43,393 nt of DNA from Bacteroidales bacterium (GCA_024636955.1 JAGXGB010000067.1:1-43393), one strand, 5' to 3'. Positions 24,683-34,212 are shown, counted from the first letter of the stretch. Notes: generated by a model from the letters alone, not told the origin. Numbers and translations: made by a program.

Positions 24683-26203
24683 TTATCCTAATTTAAGGAA
24701 TGCTTTTCCCAGATAGCCGATAACATCTGTTGCAATTAATGCAGGTTGTGAGATTTTTTTAGCAGCTATATCTGCAGCTTTTCCATGTAGCCAGGTGCCC
24801 AGGATACATGCTTCACCTGAAGAATACCCTGTTGCCTTCAAACCTAATATTATGCCGGTAAGTACATCACCGGTACCGCCTGTTGCCATTCCCGGGTTTC
24901 CGGTAGGATTGAAATATACTGTACCATCAGGGAAACCTATAGCTGAAAAAGCGCCTTTTAAAACAACATAAACCTTGAACCGCTGAGTGAATGCCATAAG
25001 TATCTCAAGCCTGTTGAAATGGTTGTCAGTGGGGGAGGTTATGCGTTCAAACTCTTTCAAATGAGGAGTAAGTATGGTGCCGGGAGGCAGAAATGATAGC
25101 CATGTTTTGTTTTCCGCCAGTATATTTAAACCATCGGCGTCAATAATTAATGGCGATTTAGCTTCCTGGATTAGCAGCTTTAAGGCATTCTGTGTTTCAG
25201 GATGCATACCTATTCCGGGACCTATTGCAATGGCATTATATGGTGAAAGATCAGGCAAGGATGAAAAATGTGTTTCTGATTTGTCAAGATTAACCATAAC
25301 CTCCGGAACTGATGAGTGAATGGCATCCATTCCGCACCAGGGAGTGTGGGCAGTAATAAGCCCGGCCCCTGAGCGCAGGCATGCTTTGGATGCCATGATA
25401 GATGCGCCTATCTTACCAAGACTTCCTGCTATTAATAGCGCGTGACCATAAGTTCCTTTATGGGCAAATCTTTGTAGTGGTTTATAAATCTTACGACAAT
25501 CAGATTCCTGAGTCAGGTGGAAACTGCTACCTGTGTCATTAATAAATTCAGTGCTTAAGCCTATATCCAAAACAACCAACTTGCCTGTGTATTTATCATT
25601 TTCAGGCATAAAGAATGCGAGCTTGGGCATCTGGAAGGTTAAAGTATAATCAGCATTAATGATCGCTGATTTCTTTGATTCAACTGTTGGGAGATCAGCC
25701 ATTAAACCTGATGGGATGTCAATTGATATTACATAAGCAGAGCTATTGTTAACCTGTTTGATCACATCAGCAAGGAATCCGGTAACCGGTTTATTCAAAC
25801 CTGAACCCAGCAAAGCATCAATAACTACCTCACCCTCACTGATATCAATAGAGGTATCGTCTTCAAACACTTCAGTTACTATCAAGCCTGGTATATTAGC
25901 AGCTCTCTTGAAATTAACCTTATTGTCATTACTGGCTTCAGCGGCATGTCTGATATAATATATCTCAACACTATAACCGGCAAAATGCAGCATCCGGGCA
26001 ATAGCCAAGCCATCACCACCATTGTTGCCCATTCCGCAAATAACCTTAAAACTATTGATGTTTAGCGCATTGCCGGTAATCCATTCATAACACTTAGCAG
26101 CAGCCCGTTCCATCAAATTGATAGAGTCAACCGGTTCATTGCTTATGGTATATGAATCAAGTTCCCTTATTTTTTCAACAGGAAGAATTTTAAGAGGACA
26201 CAT
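24683..26203 (-). CDS. nnr: Bifunctional NAD(P)H-hydrate epimerase / ADP-dependent NAD(P)H-hydrate dehydratase
   Basis: This 506-aa two-domain repair enzyme has the epimerase (YjeF_N) in about 1-215: GMGNNGGDGLAIARML, IDALLGSGLNKPVTG and SIDIPSGL. The dehydratase (YjeF_C, ribokinase-like) covers about 235-500: GTYGHALLIAGSLGKIGAS, ACLRSGAGLIT, TPHLKEFERI and GNPGMATGGTGDVLTGI. It restores hydrated NADH/NADPH using ADP. It sits 12 bases after the cyclase-like gene on the minus strand, so the two are probably co-transcribed. Confidence 0.94.
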   Translation of the reverse strand: MCPLKILPVEKIRELDSYTISNEPVDSINLMERAAAKCYEWITGNALNINSFKVICGMGNNGGDGLAIARMLHFAGYSVEIYYIRHAAEASNDNKVNFKRAANIPGLIVTEVFEDDTSIDISEGEVVIDALLGSGLNKPVTGFLADVIKQVNNSSAYVISIDIPSGLMADLPTVESKKSAIINADYTLTFQMPKLAFFMPENDKYTGKLVVLDIGLSTEFINDTGSSFHLTQESDCRKIYKPLQRFAHKGTYGHALLIAGSLGKIGASIMASKACLRSGAGLITAHTPWCGMDAIHSSVPEVMVNLDKSETHFSSLPDLSPYNAIAIGPGIGMHPETQNALKLLIQEAKSPLIIDADGLNILAENKTWLSFLPPGTILTPHLKEFERITSPTDNHFNRLEILMAFTQRFKVYVVLKGAFSAIGFPDGTVYFNPTGNPGMATGGTGDVLTGIILGLKATGYSSGEACILGTWLHGKAADIAAKKISQPALIATDVIGYLGKAFLKLG

Positions 26204-26215
26204 AGCATTGAAGTT

Positions 26216-27202
26216 TTAAATTCCTGAAGTATTCAAATTTCCAAGACTAACAGTAACAACCTTCTTTTGATTAGGATCATCATTGTTCTCAAGGGTCATG
26301 CTAACCTGTAAATGAAGATTATAAACATTGATGTCAGTTTCCTTGGCTTTGATCTTACCAATTTTAAGTATATCGGAATTGATAATTCCCTGATTCCGGT
26401 TGGCTTCATGACCAAACATCTTATCAGTTTTATTTATAAGGGAAGAGGTGTCATATGCCTCATTAAATTCGCAGATATGGGAAACGTCTTCAATAGTCAT
26501 TACCTGCAGATTTTCAATTCCATCAATATTTACCGTAAACCAACGATGTGAATGTTCATCAATCAGGCAGCGGTTGAGGCTATCACTTGAAAGTATCCTG
26601 GCGTTGTTTATGATTGCCCTACCGTAATAATTGTTGTTATAGGTGTAAACCTTATCATAAGTGATTGCATACCGGGTACTTATACCACCGATTATTTTAC
26701 GAAGCCTTGGGAAGAAGTGAAAAGCATTATAAACCCGAAGAACAATTGCGTAGTTGCAGGCAAATAAGAGTGAATGCATTGGAGTGTCAAATATCAGAAA
26801 CCCGCCATCACCGGTGCTAATAAATGATTTCTCTATGCGCTCCTTCGTATAGGACTGAAAAATGTAAGGATGATTTTCAAAACACAAGTCGATGGTTGTT
26901 TCGAATATTGTTTTAAAAAGGAACGGAATAAGCATCTGCTCAAATTCACCGTAGGAGCTATATTGATATATATCAAGCCCAAGTACTGACTTCCTCTGAA
27001 CATCAGAGGGACTCATTAAATTCTTTAGTTCAGAGAGTATTTCTGTTTCATCAGGAACACAATTAGTTTGCTCAAAAATCACTCTCTTATCGTGCTTAAA
27101 AAGTAATTCCCTGATTTTTTCGTGTTCGAGCGTTAAAATATTGTCTGATGCCTGATGGTGGCAATCTTTCTGTCCACACTTATTTTTTGGATACTCATTC
27201 AT
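26216..27202 (-). CDS. Class III nucleotidyl cyclase-like protein, possibly degenerate
   Basis: This 328-aa protein has a region (about 72-215) that follows the class III cyclase plan. GLDIYQYS carries the first metal Asp (D77), ISTGDGGFLIF the second (D132), and YYGRAIINNARIL the N/R motif with R202. At the position four before the Arg, where catalytic Asn normally sits, there is Ile, and the intervening segment is short. It may therefore be a divergent or inactive cyclase. The N-terminus (1-70, CGQKDCHH) and C-terminus (230-328) match nothing I know. It is cytosolic, with no TM segment. It lies between a two-TM protein gene (82 bases away) and nnr (12 bases). Confidence 0.62.
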   Translation of the reverse strand: MNEYPKNKCGQKDCHHQASDNILTLEHEKIRELLFKHDKRVIFEQTNCVPDETEILSELKNLMSPSDVQRKSVLGLDIYQYSSYGEFEQMLIPFLFKTIFETTIDLCFENHPYIFQSYTKERIEKSFISTGDGGFLIFDTPMHSLLFACNYAIVLRVYNAFHFFPRLRKIIGGISTRYAITYDKVYTYNNNYYGRAIINNARILSSDSLNRCLIDEHSHRWFTVNIDGIENLQVMTIEDVSHICEFNEAYDTSSLINKTDKMFGHEANRNQGIINSDILKIGKIKAKETDINVYNLHLQVSMTLENNDDPNQKKVVTVSLGNLNTSGI

Positions 27203-27284
27203 AAGCTTGCAGTATAATTTATGAGGTTATATGAATCAAAAGGTTATCGAGTGTAAATAATTCAAATGTTGTTGAGGTAATATT

Positions 27285-27824
27285 CTAAATGTTTGCTTTC
27301 AGGTAATCAGCAAGCCACTTCTTTTCCCTGCCAGTAGCTCTTTCAGCAAATCCGAAAGCTTCATTATTTACTATAATTGCAGGATATTGTCCACGTTTAT
27401 TAAGTCCTGTGTAGGAGTAGTATGATCCTTCAATAAAACTTACTACAACTTCTTTCTTGTTAAATATGCGCTCTTCAGTTTTATCGCCTCGTTTCATTCG
27501 CAGGGTTACAGTACTGTCGTTAACAATTATTGTTTGTTCAAGTGTAAGTATTTTGATTGCTTTAATCAACGTATGAATCCCAATGGCCCAGAAGGGGAGG
27601 GAGTACAATACATAAAGTGGCTTCATCATAACCAGTAGCCCTGACCAAACAAGAATTGTAAGCATCCAGATGCCGATAATGACAATAGTGAGTAATCCCT
27701 TACCCTTAAAGCCTTTTGCAGGGATAATTAATTTTATATTACCACTTCCATCGGTGGTTGCAAAAACATTACCATCTGAAGGGTTATTGGGTTCGTTAAC
27801 AGGTGTATTTGTTTGACTTTGCAT
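27285..27824 (-). CDS. Two-TM membrane protein of unknown function
   Basis: This 179-aa protein starts at ATG 27824 (MQSQTNTPVN); an upstream in-frame extension would run into aroE. A soluble Asn/Pro-rich N-terminus (about 1-45) is followed by two close hydrophobic segments (about 48-70 and 74-95). A 70-residue C-terminal part, LEQTIIVNDSTVTLRMKRG then EERIFNKKEVVVSFIEG, looks like a small beta-rich (PH-like) domain. I do not recognise the family. It lies between aroE and the cyclase-like gene, likely one transcript. Confidence 0.72.
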   Translation of the reverse strand: MQSQTNTPVNEPNNPSDGNVFATTDGSGNIKLIIPAKGFKGKGLLTIVIIGIWMLTILVWSGLLVMMKPLYVLYSLPFWAIGIHTLIKAIKILTLEQTIIVNDSTVTLRMKRGDKTEERIFNKKEVVVSFIEGSYYSYTGLNKRGQYPAIIVNNEAFGFAERATGREKKWLADYLKANI

Positions 27825-27873
27825 GATGAATTTGAATAGAAGGACTAAATTAACACTTTTATCAGAAATAGAA

Positions 27874-28620
27874 TCATTTTTGCCATATATCCCAGGCAAG
27901 TTCAGCCTGCCTGTGCAACATACCCAGGCCATTGCGGATATGTGCGCCTTGCTGCTTTCCTCTGATGAGAAATGCTGTAAGCTCAGGATTATACACTATA
28001 TCAAATAAGTAATGCTGTGGAGTAACTGCAGAATAAGGTATTTGAGGTAGTGTGTCAATATCAGGGTGCATTCCTAATGGAGTGCAGTTGATTATCAATT
28101 TCGATTTACTGACAATTGATTCAGTCAGGTCAGCGTAGGTGATGGAGTTAGGTTTTTTAGCATTTCTGCTGACAAATTGGTACTCCCACCCAAGCTCCCC
28201 CAAAACATAAGCAACAGCAGCCGATGCACCTCCTGTACCAAGAATCAGAGCAATTCGTTTCTGACCACTGGTAAATTCAATCAATTCAGCTTCAAAGGCA
28301 GGAGCATCAGTATTATAACCTTCTAAGAATGGTTTACCATTTACCCGTGAAATCCTGATGGTATTTACGGCATTAATTATTGCTGCTTCATCGGAAATGC
28401 TGTCAAGCAAAGGGATAATCTTTTGCTTGTGAGGTATGGTAACGTTTAAGCCAATTAAATCAGTGAATTCAGTGAGTATTGTGTGCAGTTGTGATACATC
28501 CTCAAGTGGGAAAAGATCATAAACTGCATCAATAGAGTGATTCAGGAACTTGTTGGTAAAATACTTTTTTGAGAAGGAGTGGCCTAAGGGAAAACCAATT
28601 AGTCCATACCTGTTGGTCAT
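27874..28620 (-). CDS. aroE: Shikimate dehydrogenase
   Basis: This 248-aa enzyme has GLIGFPLGHSFSKKYF (substrate-binding SxS region), catalytic K65 in NVTIPHK, D105 in GYNTDAPAF, a nucleotide loop LGTGGASAAVAYVL and NCTPLGMHP. It reduces 3-dehydroshikimate with NADPH in aromatic amino acid and folate precursor synthesis, which supplies chorismate to the pab genes elsewhere in this window. The length is typical for short Bacteroidota AroE. It is preceded by the TPR gene with a 23-base gap. Confidence 0.93.
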   Translation of the reverse strand: MTNRYGLIGFPLGHSFSKKYFTNKFLNHSIDAVYDLFPLEDVSQLHTILTEFTDLIGLNVTIPHKQKIIPLLDSISDEAAIINAVNTIRISRVNGKPFLEGYNTDAPAFEAELIEFTSGQKRIALILGTGGASAAVAYVLGELGWEYQFVSRNAKKPNSITYADLTESIVSKSKLIINCTPLGMHPDIDTLPQIPYSAVTPQHYLFDIVYNPELTAFLIRGKQQGAHIRNGLGMLHRQAELAWDIWQK

Positions 28621-28643
28621 TGCCTGAAGTTTGATGAGTAGAA

Positions 28644-30047
28644 CTACTTTAAATCATTGATGATTTCTGCAATTGTAATATCATTCTTGAGGAATGGAGC
28701 ATATTCGAATAAGTTTTCGAAGTCCACATCACCAAGTGTTGAAACGAAATGGAGGTGGGCAATAGCATCCTTAGGTTTACCCTCAAGATATAAATAAGCG
28801 ATCTTCCTCAACTGTAACAGATTATTATCAGGTTGCACACTTATGCCCATTTCAAGTACCTGCAATGCAGTTTTATACTCATCAAGTTCAGCATACATGG
28901 CTGAAAAGTCAAGCCATATATTATTATCATCAGGGCCATACTTTGCAGCATTGGCAAATGATTCAGCAGCTTCCTCATACAAACCGGCGTGCTGTTGGAC
29001 TATAGCCATGGTAGCTATATATTCAGGGTTTTGAGGGTCGAGGCTCAGTCCTTTTTTAACAAAACGCAAGGCAGATTTAATGTCATCAAGTTCCTCGTAA
29101 GCAACACCCATTCCAATCCATGCATCAGCAATGTCCTTGTCCAGTGTTGTGGCCTTTCTGAAATACTCAATGGCACTATGGTAATCCTCCATTTTTTCAT
29201 AGCATTCGCCTATGAAATAATAAGTAATAGCCTCAGGTTTCTCAAATGCAAAAGTGTCCTTATAGGTTTCAACTGCAAGCTTGTAAAACCCCATGTTACC
29301 CAATGTAGTGGCTTTATTATAATAAGCCCAGGAGAGGTTAGGATTTATGGCTATGCAGAAATCATAAGCGTCAACAGCTTTTTCGTAGAGGCCAATTTCA
29401 TTATAAGCAATACCAAGGTTAAACCATGCATAGTGCGAATAAGGGTACTTATCAAGATAGTCATTGAAGTAACTAATGCTATTTTCAAATTGATGGGAAA
29501 TCTCATAACAGAAGGCCAGTTCATGAAAAACAGCCTCATTCAGAGGTTCAATTTCAAGTACCCTCTTCAGGTAATCAATTGCTTTGTCGTAATTGTTGAG
29601 ATTCTCATACTCATATGCAATGCTGGTGTAAATGGTAGCCAGGTCTTCATGTTCATTGATGGCCTTATTATATTCCCTGATGGCTTCATCATACCTGTGC
29701 AGCTTGCTGTAGATAGCTCCTTTGGTAATATATAGTTCACTATTAGTTGGATCAATATTTTCGACTTTTGCCAGTACCTTTAATGCTTTTTCAGCTTTAT
29801 TTGAGGAAACAAGCAATTGAGCCTGACGTATAAGCAAAACAGTACTACCCGGGTATTGCTCCATACCCATGTTGAGCGCCCTGTTAGCAAGTTTTAAATC
29901 ATTATGCTGAATATAATGCTCCACAAGGTCCTCGTACTCCTCTGTATCAAAAAAGAAATGCTTACCGTCCTTCAGCATTTGTTCAAAACGCTCAAGCAGT
30001 TCAATTAAGCCATCTTTTTCTTCGTCGTGATCAAAATAATCGTCCAT
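28644..30047 (-). CDS. Tetratricopeptide repeat protein
   Basis: This 467-aa protein consists almost wholly of TPR units (about 12), for example AIREYNKAINEHEDLATIYT, AIDYLKRVLEIEPLNEAVFH and AIEYFRKATTLDKDIADAWI. There is no signal peptide or TM segment, so it is a cytosolic scaffold or adaptor, partner unknown. ATG at 30047 (MDDYFDHDEE) is chosen. An upstream in-frame TTG lies at 30099-30101 and better serves as part of a promoter -33 element. It leads the likely aroE-nnr group. Confidence 0.9.
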   Translation of the reverse strand: MDDYFDHDEEKDGLIELLERFEQMLKDGKHFFFDTEEYEDLVEHYIQHNDLKLANRALNMGMEQYPGSTVLLIRQAQLLVSSNKAEKALKVLAKVENIDPTNSELYITKGAIYSKLHRYDEAIREYNKAINEHEDLATIYTSIAYEYENLNNYDKAIDYLKRVLEIEPLNEAVFHELAFCYEISHQFENSISYFNDYLDKYPYSHYAWFNLGIAYNEIGLYEKAVDAYDFCIAINPNLSWAYYNKATTLGNMGFYKLAVETYKDTFAFEKPEAITYYFIGECYEKMEDYHSAIEYFRKATTLDKDIADAWIGMGVAYEELDDIKSALRFVKKGLSLDPQNPEYIATMAIVQQHAGLYEEAAESFANAAKYGPDDNNIWLDFSAMYAELDEYKTALQVLEMGISVQPDNNLLQLRKIAYLYLEGKPKDAIAHLHFVSTLGDVDFENLFEYAPFLKNDITIAEIINDLK

Positions 30048-30069
30048 TGTCTCTATTATTCTACAAGTG

Positions 30070-30101
30070 CAAAAATAAGCATTTTTACAACAGCAGGTCA
30101 A
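30070..30101 (-). promoter_or_regulatory. Promoter of the TPR gene (TTG-N21-TATTTTTG)
   Basis: On the minus strand TTG (30099-30101) and TATTTTTG (30070-30077) are separated by 21 bases, matching Bacteroidota -33/-7 elements. The box ends 22 bases from the ATG at 30047. Confidence 0.6.
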
Positions 30102-30320
30102 TATTACTTAATCAAGCATTTCTCTGAATATGTTGAGGTATTTCACTATGTATGCAAATACATTTCTCACAATATGCAAAGTCGCTGTTCAAAACATACT
30201 GAAGTACTTTTCAATACCTGCAACATGTTAAAAGTACAACATTCAAACCCTTTTAGCCATGAAATCAAAAGAAGTTATGATCATTTTGATGTTAATAAAA
30301 CAACAATGAGTATAATTAGG

Positions 30321-30328
30321 TATTTTTG
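30321..30328 (+). promoter_or_regulatory. -7 promoter element of glmM
   Basis: TATTTTTG fits TAnnTTTG and lies 19 bases ahead of the glmM ATG at 30348. A TTTG at 30285-30288 is too far upstream to be a good -33, so only the -7 is supported. Confidence 0.5.
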
Positions 30329-30347
30329 CCATAATTAATCTAATATT

Positions 30348-31739
30348 ATGACACTAATTAAGAGCATTTCAGGCATAAGAGGGACAATAGGCGGCAAGCC
30401 GGGCGAAGGTTTGAGTCCGGTTGACATAGTAAAGTATGCGAGTGCATTTGCCCGTATCATTGAAAATGATGGTACAGCAAAATTAAAGGTTGTAGTTGGC
30501 AGGGATGCCCGTGTTTCAGGACCAATGGTAAGCAATCTGGTATGTAATACATTGATCGGCATGGGCATTGATGTCATTGATCTTGGATTGTCCACTACGC
30601 CCACAGTTGAAATGGCAGTTATTGACCTGAAATGCGATGGTGGAATAATCATTACAGCCAGCCATAATCCATGGCAATGGAATGCATTGAAATTATTGAA
30701 CAAATACGGTGAGTTCATTGCTGATGAAAAGGGAAAGCTTTTGCTTGATTATGCTGAGAAAGAAGATTTTACCTACGCAGGAATTGATTCCATTGGAACT
30801 ATAACTTATGATGACAGCCAAATAAGAAAGCATATTGAGAAGATACTTGCTTTGCCATACGTTGACTCCTTTGCTATTAGAAATGCAAAATTCAAGGTAG
30901 CTATTGATGCAGTGAACTCAACAGGTGGATTAGCCATTCCCTTATTACTCAGGTCACTTGGCGTGGAACAGATAGAAGAACTTTATTGTGAACCTACCGG
31001 GCACTTCCCCCATAACCCTGAACCACTGCCCGAAAACCTATATGAAATATCTAAACTGGTTGTAAAGTCAAAAGCACATGTTGGCTTTGTGGTTGACCCT
31101 GACGTTGATCGACTGGCAATTGTTAGTGAAGATGGCGAAATGTTTGGAGAAGAATATACACTGGTAACAGTAGCTGATTTCATACTCTCAACAAACCCCG
31201 GAAACACCGTTTCAAACATGTCGTCAACCCGTGCATTAAGGGATGTTACAGAAAAAGCAGGCCATACACATTATGCATCGGCAGTTGGTGAAGTAAATGT
31301 TGTGAATAAAATGAAGGAAGTGAATGCGGTGATAGGTGGTGAAGGCAACGGCGGAGTAATCTTACCTGAACTGCATTATGGTCGTGATGCTCTGGTTGGA
31401 ATAGCATTGTTCCTAACACAATTGGCCAAATCAGGCAAAAGATGTTCGGCAATCCGGTCTTCTTACCCTAATTATACCATATCAAAGAACAAGATTCAGC
31501 TGATGCCTGATATGGATGTTGATCAAATACTTGCATCAATAGCCGATAAGTACAAAAGGCAACCGGTAAACCAGGAGGATGGTGTAAAAATAGAATTTGA
31601 TAATGAATGGGTACATTTGCGAAAGTCAAACACTGAACCCATAATCAGGATATATGCTGAGAGTGATTCTGAAAATAAAGCAGAGTCAATTGCCCGTAAG
31701 CTTATTGAAGATATAAAGGATGTTATAAAGAATAAGTGA
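30348..31739 (+). CDS. glmM: Phosphoglucosamine mutase
   Basis: This 463-aa alpha-D-phosphohexomutase has all four domains visible: opening SISGIRGTIGG, catalytic phosphoserine S105 in TASHNPWQWNALK, Mg site DPDVDRLAIV, sugar-binding GEGNGGVILPELHYGRDA, and C-terminal phosphate-binding RKSNTEPIIRIY. It converts glucosamine-6-P to glucosamine-1-P for UDP-GlcNAc. The WQWN after the phosphoserine motif is the Bacteroidota form; related PMM/PGM activity cannot be excluded. It appears monocistronic. Confidence 0.92.
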   Translation: MTLIKSISGIRGTIGGKPGEGLSPVDIVKYASAFARIIENDGTAKLKVVVGRDARVSGPMVSNLVCNTLIGMGIDVIDLGLSTTPTVEMAVIDLKCDGGIIITASHNPWQWNALKLLNKYGEFIADEKGKLLLDYAEKEDFTYAGIDSIGTITYDDSQIRKHIEKILALPYVDSFAIRNAKFKVAIDAVNSTGGLAIPLLLRSLGVEQIEELYCEPTGHFPHNPEPLPENLYEISKLVVKSKAHVGFVVDPDVDRLAIVSEDGEMFGEEYTLVTVADFILSTNPGNTVSNMSSTRALRDVTEKAGHTHYASAVGEVNVVNKMKEVNAVIGGEGNGGVILPELHYGRDALVGIALFLTQLAKSGKRCSAIRSSYPNYTISKNKIQLMPDMDVDQILASIADKYKRQPVNQEDGVKIEFDNEWVHLRKSNTEPIIRIYAESDSENKAESIARKLIEDIKDVIKNK

Positions 31740-31834
31740 GGATTTGAATTCTGGGTATCAAGGATGAAATCAAAGGAAAAGTGAACATGAGGAATTTGAA
31801 ATGATCAAACAAGTGAACCACAATTATATGAAAC

Positions 31835-32074
31835 ATGGCTAAACGTAAGTCAGTAAAATACAAGAGTATAGCTTTCAAGTTCACTTCATCGCAGAAGAAA
31901 AGAGTTGATGCATACTGCCGAAAGAACGGGGTTACTCCAATCCGTTTATACAAGAAAGCTATAATGCTGCATTTGACCCATAATGGTTATGGAGATAATT
32001 ACACTATTGTAGAAGAACCTGCTAAAAATCAAATGAGCATATTCGATTTATTGGTTGAAGAAGCAAGCAGTTAA
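31835..32074 (+). CDS. Small basic protein, possible ribbon-helix-helix-like
   Basis: I do not know the function of this 79-aa, Lys-rich protein. KSIAFKFTSSQKKRVDAYCR followed by KNGVTPIRLYKKAIMLHL has the strand-helix-helix rhythm of a ribbon-helix-helix DNA-binding protein. An acidic tail, QMSIFDLLVEEASS, could bind a partner. Similar short proteins are common in Bacteroidota in my experience, but I cannot confirm the family. Its TAA overlaps the TAA of the convergent pirin-like gene (shared TTAA at 32071-32074). Confidence 0.7.
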   Translation: MAKRKSVKYKSIAFKFTSSQKKRVDAYCRKNGVTPIRLYKKAIMLHLTHNGYGDNYTIVEEPAKNQMSIFDLLVEEASS

Positions 32075-32835
32075 TCAACAGGAACCTCAATTATTATAAG
32101 TTCTGATTCCTTAACTGCCATAATATACACATCTGAATCAACTTCAGTAAGCTCAACAGAGTCTCGTTCATTGGCTTTTATTGCATCTTTACCAACCATC
32201 ACTTCCCCCTTTACAATAAACAACAGAAGAACATTGCCTGATACTTTCAAATTATAGTTGACCGATTCATTCTCTCCAATATCTACCCGCCAAACAAGAG
32301 CATTCTGATTTAATAATAAGCCAGCATCTGATTTCTCACCTGTGACATTCTGAAATAATCTTTCACCTGCAACCGTTTTTCGCTCTGTAGCAATAAGCTG
32401 CAGCTTACCTATTCGGTTTTGTTTTGATGTTTCCATTTCAGAGATGCCGGACAGGCCGTCATTCTTATGCGCAAAAATCCATATTTCAATCACTTCAGCG
32501 CTCTCTTGAGGTGATGAATTACAAACAGTATAAGATAAGCCAGAACCGGTGGAGATCAATAATGCGCCTTCACTATCGGCATTTCCGATCCTTCCTGTAG
32601 AATCTTTACAACTTATGCTCCCGTTCAAGGGTAGAATAAGCACTTCAATATGCTTGTGAAACCTTTCATTAAAGCAGAAACCAGGTTCTAATCGCTCATC
32701 ATTCAGAACTCTCAAAACGCCAAACTTTTCTCTTAAAGGATTAAAAAATGAGCCGTAGTTGAAGCTATGTTTGATTACCACTTCTTTAAATTCTGAAACT
32801 TTGCGTTCTTCCGATCTATGGATGTTGATTTTCAT
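32071..32835 (-). CDS. Pirin-like cupin protein lacking most metal ligands
   Basis: This 254-aa pirin-family bicupin has FGVLRVLNDERLEPGFCF, IEVLILPLNGSISCKDSTG, GALLISTGSGLSYTVCN and VIEIWIF. In typical pirins the metal is held by HxH, H and E. Here the first motif reads RFHKHIEV (first His is Arg) and the second GLSYTVCN (His and Glu replaced by Tyr and Val), so metal binding and quercetinase activity are doubtful. ATG at 32835 is chosen over an upstream TTG because it gives the usual pirin start. It is divergent from the baeRF-HPF pair. Confidence 0.82.
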   Translation of the reverse strand: MKINIHRSEERKVSEFKEVVIKHSFNYGSFFNPLREKFGVLRVLNDERLEPGFCFNERFHKHIEVLILPLNGSISCKDSTGRIGNADSEGALLISTGSGLSYTVCNSSPQESAEVIEIWIFAHKNDGLSGISEMETSKQNRIGKLQLIATERKTVAGERLFQNVTGEKSDAGLLLNQNALVWRVDIGENESVNYNLKVSGNVLLLFIVKGEVMVGKDAIKANERDSVELTEVDSDVYIMAVKESELIIIEVPVD

Positions 32836-33010
32836 CAGGTTCAAGATTGATCTGCTAAGATAACATGCTTTAATTAACAGATTTAACTATGCATGGTAAT
32901 AATTAAAGTCACCTGACATTGCTCATCTTTCACTTTGAAACGCAACTAAACGGGTATTGATTTGTATATACATTAGCGAAAGACTGAATCAATTTCAAAA
33001 AATATACAAA

Positions 33011-34174
33011 ATGAACACAAGCGATAGCATGAGGTTACCCTCAAACGAATTAATAAAGCAACTTTTAGCGGTGAAACAAACACCATGTATTTCATTATAC
33101 ATGCCAACTCATAAAACTCATCCGGAAAGTCAGAAAGACCCTATAAATTATAAGAACTTACTTAAGAAATTAGAGGAGTCATTACTTACCACAAACTCAA
33201 AGGATGAAGTAAAGGTATTATTATCACCCTTCACTGAGCTCATAGATGACAGGGATTTCTGGAACCACACTTCGTTGGGGTTAGCTATTTTTAGTGCCGG
33301 TGATCTTTTTAACATAGTAATCCTGCATGAACCTATAAATGAATTAGCAGTTGTAGCTGATAGCTTTCATACAAAACCATTAAGATTAAATATCCAATCG
33401 CTCTACCGTTACCAGGTTTTAGCACTGACGCTTCACTCAGCAAAGTTGTTTGAAGGAACAAAGCATTCACTGGAACAAATAAATCTACCAGATCAGTTTC
33501 CAGATGATATAGAGAAAGCGCTTGGCAGTGAACTTACTGACGAACATCTTACGGTAGCGGCCTACGGTGGAGTAGGGGGAGAATCAAATGCCATGGTACA
33601 TGGTCATGGTGGCAGCAGTCCGGAGATTGACAAAGATGCTGAACGTTATTTCAGGGTAGTTGCTGATGCTGTTCATGAGAAGTATTCAAAACAACAAAAA
33701 CTTCCATTGGTGTTAGCTGCATTAACTGAGCACCATAACCTATTTCAAAAGATAAATAAAAACCCCAATTTAATCAAAGAAGGAATCCAAATAAACCCAA
33801 ACTCAGTAGAGCCTGAAAAACTGGCTGAGATGGCCTGGGAGTTATTGCAACCTGAATTTCTTAATCGTATTGAAACCTTTAAAGAGAACTTCTCCTTCGC
33901 CAGTTCAAAAGGTACCGGAAGTGATATTTTGAATGACGTAAGAAATGCGGCTAAAGAAGGCAGAGTTGGAACATTGCTACTTGAAGCTGATAAAATTATT
34001 ACTGACGAGTCAGGCAGTCGTGATCAGGTGGCAAACTTGCTTGATGATTCAAAAAAAGATGATATTCTTGATGATATCGGTGAAACTGTTCATAACATGG
34101 GAGGAGATGTGATAGTAGTGCCCACTGAACTAATGCCTTCAACAACAGGAGTTGCAGCTATTTTCCGCTATTGA
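33011..34174 (+). CDS. baeRF family 3 protein (bacterial archaeo-eukaryotic release factor-like)
   Basis: This 387-aa protein matches the baeRF3 family: LPSNELIKQLLAVKQTPCIS, ISLYMPTHKTHPESQKDPIN, DDRDFWNHTSLGLAIF, a mid-protein Gly/His-rich loop (about 185-203, GGVGGESNAMVHGHGG), KLPLVLAALTEH, and a C-terminal RVGTLLLEAD...TELMPSTTGVAAIFRY. These relate to eRF1/Pelota and are thought to act at the ribosome. There is no GGQ, though the Gly-rich loop sits in a comparable central place. ATG 33011 is chosen over an upstream TTG. The HPF-like gene follows after 38 bases, probably the same transcript. Confidence 0.85.
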   Translation: MNTSDSMRLPSNELIKQLLAVKQTPCISLYMPTHKTHPESQKDPINYKNLLKKLEESLLTTNSKDEVKVLLSPFTELIDDRDFWNHTSLGLAIFSAGDLFNIVILHEPINELAVVADSFHTKPLRLNIQSLYRYQVLALTLHSAKLFEGTKHSLEQINLPDQFPDDIEKALGSELTDEHLTVAAYGGVGGESNAMVHGHGGSSPEIDKDAERYFRVVADAVHEKYSKQQKLPLVLAALTEHHNLFQKINKNPNLIKEGIQINPNSVEPEKLAEMAWELLQPEFLNRIETFKENFSFASSKGTGSDILNDVRNAAKEGRVGTLLLEADKIITDESGSRDQVANLLDDSKKDDILDDIGETVHNMGGDVIVVPTELMPSTTGVAAIFRY

Positions 34175-34212
34175 AATAACATTCATAAATTAACATTAAA
34201 CAGTCAGTAATC

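Noticed and set aside
26216..27824. Pycsar-type anti-phage system
   Set aside because: The cyclase-like protein lacks the usual catalytic Asn, the neighbour has no recognisable cyclic-nucleotide-binding or TIR domain, and flanking genes are housekeeping.
28989..29735. A 248-codon open frame on the plus strand
   Set aside because: It is antisense to the TPR gene, whose frame shows clear repeats; the plus-strand translation has no recognisable domain.
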